A DNA stretch of 64,000 nt from Diploscapter coronatus. Taxonomy: Eukaryota; Nematoda; Chromadorea; Rhabditida; Rhabditidae. The translations under genes and the position numbers were made by a program. Shown piece by piece: positions 1 through 9,876 of the stretch. The notes under the pieces are model-generated. The model did no database searches and had not been told where the DNA came from. It worked only from the letters and a program-made list of their open reading frames with translations. How positions within the stretch are numbered: position 1 is the stretch's first letter; the number at the start of each line of letters is the position of its first letter. The stretch is from positions 28,605,201 through 28,669,200 of the forward strand of contig OZ038422.1 in the NCBI GenBank assembly GCA_964036155.1. Direction: 5' to 3'.

Positions 1-1571
1 AAACGTACAGGTCGTGTTATAGAAAGCCGTTTGCAAGAGATTTGTCATGATATGGCATATCTCTACAATGTAAAGGATCCGCTAATGGCGGAAGCCGCTT
101 GTATTGCTTATTATTCGATCGGTAAATTTTTGTGTTCAGAATTAAAACGGTAAAAGTTCAGGCAACAGGTCGACTCAAATAGATGACGACGTGCAATTCT
201 ATGTCGAGGCGATTAACCATGCTAACGCCAATTTGGATCCATCCAAGAAAACCTATGTTTACAGGTTACATAGAACTTAGTTTAGATAGTTTCTATCAAA
301 AATGTTTAGCTACATCTACTCCGGTGCTGGTCCAGCCTATGATAAGTATACATTTTTCGGGAAGCCATCTCCAACCCATTCGGAGGATTTTGTAAACTTT
401 TATCAAATTAGCTAAAATTTGTTATCGTAAAACCTCTAATAGAAGCCCACGGGCCTCTAACTTCACTCTCTAATTTTCGGAAAATTCGGAATTTTCAAAA
501 CACCACATCTCGTCATCTAATTACCTTAAAAATTTGAGGTGAAAGGCAAATATGCTTTATATATGACAAAGAACATTATAAATAACTCTTTAGATAGTTC
601 GAGTTGGGTATTGGGTAGTCCGGCATTTTGGGGGAAGGGCTTCTATTGGAGGAGGGCTCCAAATGGAGGGGGCCTCAATTAGGCGTTTCACGTTATTTTT
701 AGATTTACATATTTGGAATGCATCGTGGTAAATTTACCGAAAAAGATTATCAAATTGAAAAGATCTACTCTGGTAGTTTTTATCGCTCATTTCGAAAAAT
801 TCAAACTTCCAGGATTGGTCGCGAATTTTGTCAAGACCGGAGACCCGTCTATCGAAAACCAGGAAAAATGGCTCCCATGGAATCGAGAGAAAATGAACCA
901 TTATCTAATTGGTAATTTTAGAAGATAAACCAAATTTAGTCAACTTTAAGATTTTGATAAATCCCTAAAGATGCCTGGAAACAAGCCTGACTACTATAGG
1001 GACCAGTACGAGTTTTGGGAAATGGCTATGCCAGCGTAATTTCAAAATTCAATTTTTAACGGTAGATCAAAAATTTAGAATTTCCGGTTGGAGTGGTGAG
1101 GTGAAACGTTTTCCAATAGGAATTGATTGTTGTTTGAATTTATATTTCATGGATGGAATAGGTAGTTTCGAAATTAGGGTAAATTTGCCAATTCTCACAA
1201 ATTTCAGCCAGTCATTGGACTAACAAATCAACTGCTTATTCAAAAACGCTTCAAGCCGAAGAGGAAACGTATCAACGCTTCAACAATCTCATTAAATTCA
1301 ATGAAGCTGAATTCGGCGTCAAAAGTTTTTTTTTCTGAAAGTTCATTTTCAAAATTTAAAATTCTAGGAACACGTTCCTCAAAAAGGATATCAAGCTTTA
1401 CCAACTTGACTAGTGGAAGTCCGTTTTTTTCCCCATATTCCTAGCAATCATTTTCAAAATTTAGGCAACATCCTGCTCTACGTCGCCGTATCACTGGGGA
1501 TTTTGATTTTCGTTTTCGGGCTCATGAAATTTATCGAGTACCGAAAACATAGGGCTTACAATCCATTGTAA
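1..1571 (+). CDS. Cholinesterase/neuroligin-like protein, upstream tandem copy (3' part only)
   Basis: This is the 3' end of a carboxylesterase-fold gene whose start lies left of the window. It matches exon by exon the last nine exons of the full copy at 5087-9220. Visible parts are the PTHSEDF segment with the family's usual catalytic histidine, a conserved C-terminal esterase block (NFVKTGDPS, then a tryptophan-rich end), and a final exon encoding one membrane helix (NILLYVAVSLGILIFVFG) with a short basic tail ending YNPL. All splice junctions and frames stay open, so this copy looks intact. The nucleophile region lies outside the window, so activity cannot be judged. An AATAAA signal lies at 1666-1671. 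Divergence from the second copy is concentrated in the first ~300 bases and around 1180-1240. Confidence 0.85.
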
Positions 1572-1775
1572 TTTATTCCTTCTCAGACACAGCTTCCCAA
1601 TGCCCCAGGCGAAAGTTCTCGCGCGGGAAGGTATGGGGAACATTTGCCTAAGTTGTGTAAATATAAATAAAACTTTTAAATCATTTATTTATACCGGTGA
1701 CAAATCAGAAGCCCGTATAATTTAAGAACAAAAAAGACAAAATGTACAAACATCTCAAATTGTGAAAAATGCAAA

Positions 1776-1985
1776 TTAGTCGCTGAGTGCCAATTGGAGA
1801 TTGATGAAGTTGTCATAGTCGTCGTTCATCTCGCCCCTCTCCAGGACGTCGATGCAGTCGACTCTCAGACTGTAGAGCAGGTGAAAGAATTTGCGAGCCT
1901 TTTCGTAGAGCACTGACTCGCAGGCTCCACCGATTTCGAGCAAATCCACAAGAAACCTGGCGGTGTCTTCTATCGATTTAAAGAT
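1776..1985 (-). pseudogene. Orphan last exon of the unknown minus-strand gene (duplicated)
   Basis: This is a near-identical copy of the terminal exon (9425-9634) of the unrecognised gene at 9425-15271. It keeps the splice acceptor and stop codon and encodes the same 69 residues, starting IFKSIEDTARF and ending LQLALSD. I counted three base differences from the other copy, all synonymous. No upstream exons of that gene follow it: similarity stops at a TTAA at 2223-2226 and unrelated sequence begins. It is most simply a stranded exon carried along in the segmental duplication. It could still be spliced to exons I cannot recognise. Confidence 0.75.
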
Positions 1986-2232
1986 CTGAAAGTAAAAGAT
2001 CAAAATCTTTCTTAAGCCTACTTATGGAGTACTTTCGCCATATGAAATGAAGCTATAAGAGATAGATCGGTCGTACGAGCGAAGTCCTAGGTATGACTCC
2101 ACCTCACTAGAGCGAAATTTTTGACAAATGAAAGGGTGGGAAAGGAAATTGTAAAGAGGATGTAATGGGAGTAGATTGCAAGACAAGAGAACTTCTAGTG
2201 ATAGTTCATCTTAGGTTTGTTCTTAAGAGTGA

Positions 2233-3423
2233 ATGTCAGTATTATTCAAAGTGACGCGGAACAGGGGTCCGTCGATTTGGCTGATTTTCACATGTATTGT
2301 TCAGTTTTTCACGCTGATTCTCATGGTGCTATTCGTTTTTCATAGAAATTATCGTATGTAGGATTACGGTAGCTTGAAGTTTTGACAGATCCGACCTCAG
2401 CAAAAAATTCATAACTTTCTTATTTCTGAACCAAATTTCATTATTATTTCGTAGATCTTGAGTAGGAGAATAAAGTAAAAATAAAAATAAAATTTTTAGA
2501 AATTAATTTTAGCGGGAATAAATTATCCGAAGTTACCCTATATACCCGTACTACGTTTACAAGGATAATGGGAGTTAAAGTCGGAGTTTTCCATGAAATC
2601 TTGTAGAGCTCTTCAAGTTGATCAACTTTTGTTCCAGAGCTTATTCTAGAATGTGCACACACAGGAAGATATGAATTTTTGAAAATTTATATTATAAAGG
2701 CATTATGCTGAATTTGACCATTATACTTCAAAAAATTCTGTAGCTCATACAAATGCGAACTCGAAGTCGGTCCTGGAACAAAGTTGTTCACCATGTCCAT
2801 TTACGCAACATACTGGAAGGACGAATTTTTCCAACATCGTTTACGCGTAAACACAGTACGGATCGAAAAGTACACAATCAAGACGCGAAAAATGCGCATT
2901 TCTGCAAAAAATCAATATTTTAAAAAATTATCTTTGGATGTTTGATAAACTAGATATTCATCTTAATCAAACAAAAAAAGAATTATAAAATTTAGTTTAG
3001 AATCATGAAAGTTATGAATTTTTAAAGTAAAATTAGCCAAAAATGAGTCAAGACAACGCGTCGAAGAAATGACATTTCTCGGCTAGCGGGCAGTCTATAG
3101 GAGAATGGTCAAGTATTTCAGAAACTCGAAGACCCAGACTACTTCCCAGTATAAATAACTCACGGAATCTGGCACTTTTAAAAAAGTTAAAAATTAAAAT
3201 AAGCAAAAATTCAATATGGCATTTCCCATATGTTCATCATAACTTCCTTATTCGGTGTCATTTCGATAAAATCTTTTCAGAATCATGCCCAGCTAGTCTC
3301 TGCGAGCATTTTGATACAAAATTAAAATTTTTCCCATACAGAATAACGAAAATAGAATTTTCCGGAACTACCGGATGCGGACATTCCGGAACAGGCGGAA
3401 CAAGTGGTTGGATCGGGTTTTAA
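2233..3423 (+). CDS. Possible two-exon single-pass membrane protein, unrecognised
   Basis: This is a tentative model with exons 2233-2353 and 3281-3423, giving 87 residues with frames matching across a TTTTCAG acceptor. The N-terminus has a basic segment (KVTRNRG) followed by a strong hydrophobic helix (IWLIFTCIVQFFTLILMVLF), suggesting a signal anchor. The short second exon is rich in Cys, Gly and Thr (SCPASLCEHF, then GCGHSGTGGTSG). The start codon is only seven bases right of the duplication breakpoint, so the duplication may have given this gene a new upstream region. The family is not recognised. The roughly 930-base intron is long for this window, so the exon pairing could be wrong. Confidence 0.35.
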
Positions 3424-4107
3424 CCATCAGATTCGTAATCAGCGTAGTCGAAAACCCCCAGGTACAAAAAATCAGCTTGAAATTTGAGGGTCGACTTCTT
3501 GGGTACCACCCCATACTCGATTTTTATAAATAACGTCTTATATTAGGACCAATATCCTTGTCAATGTCAGCCATTACTACTTCAAAGCCAAAGCATTGAT
3601 GATCTTGATTTCTGATGAACGATTAGTGATCATTGAATAGTCAACATTAAACCAAAATGGGACAAGATTTCAATGGAAAATTTGAAACTACATTTTAAAA
3701 ATCCAAGTATAATTCTAACTATCTTTCCAAATGAAATGAACGTGAACGATGTTGGGCGGAAATTCTGACTCCCGCTCCTTTTGAGCTCTTTTCGCTTCTG
3801 GTTTTCAAAATCTAAAAATGCGCTTCCTGCCCAATACGGATCATGAAAGTTGGTGCCAAGTCGTTTCTTTACAATTGCATCTTGCAGTAGCACTACAAAC
3901 TGATAAAGTATCCTAGTCGCCGCTGAGAATTATTACGACCATTTTGAGTTGCTATCTTTCAACATAGAAAAAAGTCACCTGATTCTTTTGGACCTCAAAG
4001 CAACAGGTCTGGTCACATAAGATATTTATCTTTCATCGGTGTATTATCAGTCATCTATTTTCTTGTGCCTTGGACTGCAATTGCATGCCTCTCCCATTAT
4101 CTGCTTG
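3424..4107. other. Non-coding stretch
   Basis: No convincing gene. An 87-codon minus-strand ORF (3630-3893) has no splice context, family motif or membrane or secretion signal that I can see. The rest is AT-rich intergenic sequence running up to the mariner-like element. Confidence 0.5.
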
Positions 4108-5036
4108 CAGAGTGGCACACAATTATGGTAACTCATTTTCAAGCAGGAGTAATTTTATATTGAAAGACTCTATATTAATTTTTGTTATATTTTTGAATTC
4201 ATTAGACCTAATGTGTCATAGATTCAAGAAAAAAACTTCCCAGAAAAAACGCTTACCGTAGATGAATTTAAATTTTTGATTCGATACCGCAACTGTTAAC
4301 GTTATACGCAAAAATTGCCCATATGTTTGGCAATTTTTTTCTGGAAAGTGCCCATACCCAACCAATAAATCTTAGTGGATTATATTCTCTGGGCCAGTTA
4401 ACACTAATTTCAATTAAAAAATTCGAGTCATAGCGATATTTGGATGTAGGAGATTGCTTCGACGCCAAGAAGGGCTGCGTGCCATAGGTAACTTAAGTTC
4501 GAGGGTACCGCTGGCACCAAAACTAAAGAGCGATTGAAATAATTATACATTCACGAATCCTGCATCCATTGGGAAGTTGATTTGTTAAAAATCCAGAATT
4601 ATCTGTGATTTATATAAAAACAGGCGAATAAAATTTGCATTCCATGATATTAAAAAGAGCCGAAAAATGCAATATCTCAAATAGTCCATAAAAAATCTGA
4701 GCCTGATATTCTGTATGGAATTTGTTTATTGGGCTTAAACTTACATATCTTGAAGCTCATAACCTCAACATTATCTAGGCTAAATTTGAATTTATATGGA
4801 GCATCAATAAGTTAAGAAAAAATATTATATGAGGATAAATACATCGTGCCGCGTCAAAATAATTTTTGTTTTGTCGCGCTAGGGTAAAATTGGGAAGTTG
4901 TTTAAAAAATCACTTCTAGTAGTATTTTGTGATGAACTATCCACAGAATATATCCGTGAAAATTCTAGCCCAAAATACCGATCCGTATGGTATTTATTCA
5001 ATGAGCAATGGGTTGCCATAATTGTGTGCCACCCTG
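4108..5036. mobile_element. Mariner-like non-autonomous element (MITE)
   Basis: The ends are inverted repeats of one another. The left end reads CAGAGTGGCACACAATTATG from 4108; the right end, on the other strand, begins CAGGGTGGCACACAATTATG from 5036. Similarity continues for about 30 bases. A TA flanks the right end, as expected for Tc1/mariner target sites; the left flank is less clear. The interior has no transposase-like ORF, only short frames. It lies directly upstream of the esterase-like gene (start 5087), so it may occupy that gene's promoter region. Confidence 0.6.
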
Positions 5037-5086
5037 TATATGCTGTAGCCATCTAACTCAAATTCCAGTCAATACTCAATCCAAAT

Positions 5087-8000
5087 ATGATGATTGCTCA
5101 TCTATCAATTCTTCTAATCTCGATTGAGGCTATTTGCTGTCAAACTAGTCGATTCCCTGAATTTGCTCTAGTTGATATCAGGTCCATTCTTTATTCAACA
5201 AAAGTTAGGATTTTAAAAATTCAGCAAAGGGCCCATAATCGGGAAACTATTGAAATCCTATGATAATGAATCTGCCTATACATTTCTTGGAATACCGCTG
5301 GCCAAACCTACCGTCGGAAAATTGAGGTTAGTTTTAACATTTTTGGCCTTCGAAAGAATTTTTTAAGGTTCATCCGTCCCCAACCAGTCGATTCATGGAG
5401 GGAACCGATTTATACGACCGAGTTCAAGAATGCCTGCATGGCTGATGCAAGGTAGGACATTTTTCAATTTAAAAAATTCCATCTAAAATTTTAAGTCGAA
5501 CAGCTTCATTCTAAACCAATCAAGAAAGTTTTGACCAATTTCAGGTTAACCTACAAAAAGCTAGCCGGTGGGCCGGTTTCCGAAGATTGCCTCTATATGA
5601 ACGTCTACACAAGTCATCATTGCCTGCATTTGGCAAGTCTTTCTTACAAACTGTTCTTACTATGAAGTAGCTTTTGAAGCCTTTTCAATGGCCTCACATG
5701 CCCCTTATCAAAAATTATAAAACAAGCTGCAACCTTGACCATTTTCTTCCTACATGCGCTTCCTTTTTCTAAAGTCGATGAAAAAGCACAAATGATACTG
5801 AACAAAACAGTAAATCGCGCTGTTTCTCGATACAGAGTAGCGATGAGATCAGTTAAAGCATTGATGTAATCAATTAGACTCTGCGTGTTTTTTCCGACTG
5901 CTGCACGATCGCGTTTGCACGAGACCCGCCTCTTAGAATGGCAGAGTACTCCCACTGCCTCTAGTCATTCTTTGAAAAGAGAGGACGCAAGTGCTGCCCG
6001 ACCGAACAAGTATAGAAAAATAATGGAAAAAGCGTCGATGTCGAAGAAAATTTTCTGAATTCCTAAGAAACTCAAACTAGCCTAAAATTGAAGAGTTCAA
6101 GAAACGGACCTTTTCGACTTCAGGGTGGTTGCCCAGTCCTGGTTGCTATTCACGGTGATCGCTCCACTTTCGAGTCACCGACCGTCTACAATAACTCAGT
6201 CATTGTGCACAATTTTGCCGGTCAGGTAAAATTTTATGATTTTTTTCGCAATACAAATTTGTATTAAAGTCCCGAAATATCATTGTGGTAACTGTGCCAT
6301 ATCGACTAGGCATTTTTGGATTCATCAATCTGCCCTACGGCTCAGAAACCCCATTGTTTGAAAGAAATCTGGCCATTCGAGGTTCGGGGTTTAAAATTCT
6401 GGATTATTTTTCCTAAAGTTTAGATCTTCATTTTGAGTTTGAATGGGTTCAAAAAGAAATTCGGAATTTTGGAGGCGACCCTTCAAAAGTGACCGCATAT
6501 GGTCATTATGCTGGGGCTCAAATAGCAAAAATTGTAAGTTTGTTTCTATTTCACACTGAACCATCAAGCGCAAGGCACACCAACGAAGCGTTGTAAGCTG
6601 GGCTTATTTTACGTTGTACCTTTCGGCTTGAAACTTGGGATTCGCGTTCATTTTCATGGAATTTTGACTTCACCATCGTGATCAGAATGTTCGAGAACTT
6701 TGCAATGGAGAGTTTCAGTCCAAACGGTGCTGAACAACCTGATTTTCGAAATTCGTTTGGGCATTAGAGTAGTTAACGAAATAGCACCAAACTATTCATT
6801 ACAAAAGAGATCAACATGCTGGCGATGATCATACAAAGAAAATTCGATGAAAATCCGTCCAGGAAGCTCAAAGTTCAAGCCACAAGGCCACGAAATCGTA
6901 CTTAACGTAATTAATTTGCACACGTCGTTTAACGCGTCGCTCCGGACAACCATGCTAGCGAAAATTCGGGCCTGGGGCCTATCGACATTGACACTTAAAT
7001 TTCGAATCTTATACTTTTGACTGCTTGTGTGCCTTCTACACCTTCTTCATTCGTTTCTTGGCTCAGTATGATTCCGCAAAAAAGGCAGTTTTCAAGATTT
7101 CAACGCTACCGAAATTCGACGATCTATTCCAAAATGTCGTAGTACAAAGTGGTAATTTACCCGAAAGTGCTTTGGAGGAAGGTATTATATTTGATTTGTA
7201 TTCCGGATAAATTTTTTTTAGAATCTAACACCTACGCTACAATCAAAATAGCCACGCTTTTGGGATGTATCAATGCCAACGCTACCGTGACGTCTAAAGA
7301 TAATGAGAGGGTCTGATAATCTTTGATAATTGGATCGTCCCTTTCCACATTTAGATAATCGATTGCATGATTAGCAAGAGTTCTCAAGAATTGCTTGATG
7401 CTCAAAAGAAGCTGACTCATTATGTCGAAGATATTTGCGGACCCTACGTTGATGGGGAGGTAATTAACATTTAGTAACAATTATGCTAATTATTCATGCT
7501 TAGATGATTCCGGATCAATATACGACCCTACGAAGCCGAATGAAGAAACGGAATTTATTGACCGGCACTGTTTTGAATGAACTGAAATCAACGGAGTAAG
7601 GTTTTCATGGATTTTTAATCATATATAAAAATTTAGGCCGATCATAGACAAACGTACAGGTCGTGTTATAACAAACCGCTTACACGAGATTTGCCATGAT
7701 ATGGCATATCTCTACAATGTAAAGGATCCGCTAACGGCGGAAGCCACTTGTGTTGCTCATTATTCGCTCGGTAAATTTTTGTGTTCAGAATTAAAACGGT
7801 AAAATTTTAGACAACCAGTCGACCCAAATAGATGACGAAATGGAGTTCTATGTCGACACGATCAACTATGCTAATGCCAATTTGGATCCATCCAAGAAAG
7901 CCTATGTCTACAGGTCGCATAAAAATTAGTTCAGGTAGTTTCTATCAAAAATGTTTAGCTACATCTACTCCGGTGCTGGTCCAGCCTATGATAAATACAA

Positions 8001-9220
8001 ATTTTTCGGGAAACCATCTCCAACCCATTCGGAGGATTTTGTAAACTTTTATCAAATTAGCTAAAATTTGTTATCGTAAAACCTCTAATAGAAGCCCACG
8101 GGCCTCTAACTTCACTCTCTAATTTTCGGAAAATTCGGAATTTTCAAAACACCACATCTCGTCATCTAATTACCTTAAAAATTTGAGGTGAAAGGCAAAT
8201 ATGCTTTATACATGACAAAGAACATTATAAATAACTCTTTAGATAGTTCGAGTTGGGTATTGGGTAGTCCGGCATTTTGGGGGAAGGGCTTCTATTGGAG
8301 GAGGGCTCCAAATGGAGGGGGCCTCAATTAGGCGTTTCACGTTATTTTTAGATTTACATATTTGGAATGCATCGTGGTAAATTTACCGAAAAAGATTATC
8401 AAATTGAAAAGATCTACTCTGGTAGTTTTTATCGCTCATTTCGAAAAATTCAAACTTCCAGGATTGGTCGCGAATTTTGTCAAGACCGGAGACCCGTCTA
8501 TCGAAAACCAGGAAAAATGGCTCCCATGGAATCGAGAGAAAATGAACCATTATCTAATTGGTAATTTTAGAAGATAAACCAAATTTAGTCAACTTTAAGA
8601 TTTTGATAAATCCCTAAAGATGCCTGGAAACAAGCCTGACTACTATAGGGACCAGTACGAGTTTTGGGAAATGGCTATGCCAGCGTAATTTCAAAATTCA
8701 ATTTTTAACGGTAGATCAAAAATTTAGACTTTCTGGTTGGAGTGGTGAGGCGAAACGTTTTCCAATAGGAATTGATTGTTGTTTGAATTTATATTTCATG
8801 GATGGAATAAGTAGTTTCGAGATTAGGGTAAATTTGCCAATTCTTGAAAATTTCAGCCAGTCATTGGACTAACAAGTCGGTTAGTTATTCAAAAACGCTT
8901 CAAGCCGAAGAGGAAACGTATCAACGCTTCAACAATCTCATTAAATTCAATGAAGCTGAATTCGGCGTCAAAAGTTTTTTTTTCTGAAAGTTCATTTTCA
9001 AAATTTAAAATTCTAGGAACACGTTCCTCAAAAAGGATATCAAGCTTTACCAACTTGACTAGTGGAAGTCCGTTTTTTTCCCCATATTCCTAGCAATCAT
9101 TTTCAAAATTTAGGCAACATCCTGCTCTACGTCGCCGTATCACTGGGGATTTTGATTTTCGTTTTCGGGCTCATGAAATTTATCGAGTACCGAAAACATA
9201 GGGCTTACAATCCATTGTAA
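5087..9220 (+). CDS. Membrane-anchored cholinesterase/neuroligin-like protein with altered nucleophile
   Basis: Spliced by eye into 20 exons totalling 645 residues, all in phase. The N-terminus is a signal peptide (MMIAHLSILLISIEAICC). Carboxylesterase type B landmarks follow in order: FLGIPLAKP; EDCLYMNVY; an HGD where active enzymes have HGG; the PYRLGIFGF block; GGDPSKVTAYGHYAGA; VVVQSGN; and PTHSEDF. The nucleophile elbow, normally GxSxG, reads GHYAG (6501-6515), so the catalytic serine is a tyrosine while a candidate histidine remains. The last exon encodes one C-terminal membrane helix and a short basic tail. This fits a non-catalytic surface protein of the neuroligin/gliotactin kind; a ligand role is inference. 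Exon 4 ends at a GC donor (GCAAGT, 5633). A TTCCAG trans-splice-like acceptor lies about 20 nt upstream of the start. AATAAA is at 9315-9320. Confidence 0.88.
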
Positions 9221-9876
9221 TTTATTCCTTCTCAGACACAGCTTCCCAATGCCCCAGGCGAAAGTTCTCGCGCGGGAAGGTATGGGGAACATTTGCCTAA
9301 GTTGTGTAAATATAAATAAAACTTTTAAATCATTTATTTATACCGGTGACAAATCAGAAGCCCGTATAATTTAAGAACAAAAAAGACAAAATGTACAAAC
9401 ATCTCAAATTGTGAAAAATGCAAATTAGTCGCTGAGTGCCAATTGGAGATTGATGAAGTTGTCATAATCGTCGTTCATCTCGCCCCTCTCCAGGACGTCG
9501 ATACAGTCGACTCTCAGACTGTAGAGCAGGTGAAAGAATTTGCGAGCCTTTTCGTAGAGCACTGACTCGCAGGCTCCACCGATTTCGAGCAAATCCACAA
9601 GGAACCTGGCGGTGTCTTCTATCGATTTAAAGATCTGAAAGTAAAAGATCAAAATCTCTCTTAAGTCTACTTATGAAGTCCTTTCGCCATATGAAATGAA
9701 GCTATAAGAGATAGGTCGGTCGTACGAGCGAGGTCCTAGGTATGGACTCCACCTCACTAGAGCGAAATTTTTGACAAATGAAAGAGTGGGAAAAGAAATT
9801 GTAAAGAGGATATACTGGAAGTAGGTTGCAAGACAAGGGAACTTCTAATGATAGTTCATCTTAGGTTTGTTCTTAA
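7650..9876. repeat. Segmental duplication, copy 2
   Basis: This is the partner of 1-2226. Here the block is embedded in complete genes: the esterase-like gene is full length to its left, and the minus-strand gene continues to its right beyond an inserted transposon. That suggests this copy is ancestral and the other derived. Its right edge is the TTAA (9873-9876) that is also the left target site of the 2.34 kb element. Confidence 0.9.

Larger units (their letters stand above)
1..2226. repeat. Segmental duplication, copy 1
   Basis: This stretch aligns with 7650-9876, with an offset of 7649 that becomes 7650 after a one-base indel near 2090. It covers the 3' end of the esterase-like gene, the intergenic space, the orphan exon and part of an intron. 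Similarity ends at the TTAA at 2223-2226. The left boundary is outside the window. Identity is patchy: very high over 310-1150 and 1240-2000, clearly lower over 1-310, around 1180-1240 and from 2030 on. Confidence 0.9.

Noticed and set aside
3630..3893. 87-codon minus-strand ORF
   Set aside because: No family motif, splice context or leader acceptor; composition like the surrounding intergenic DNA.
5644..5955. 103-codon minus-strand ORF inside an intron of the esterase-like gene
   Set aside because: No acceptor near the start, no motif, membrane helix or neighbour exon; its position inside an otherwise coherent intron makes chance the better explanation.
8591..8627. Stop codon after a TTTAG acceptor suggesting an early end of the esterase-like protein
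   Set aside because: The acceptor ten bases further (ACTTTAAG, exon from 8600) restores the family C-terminus and leads to the membrane helix in frame.
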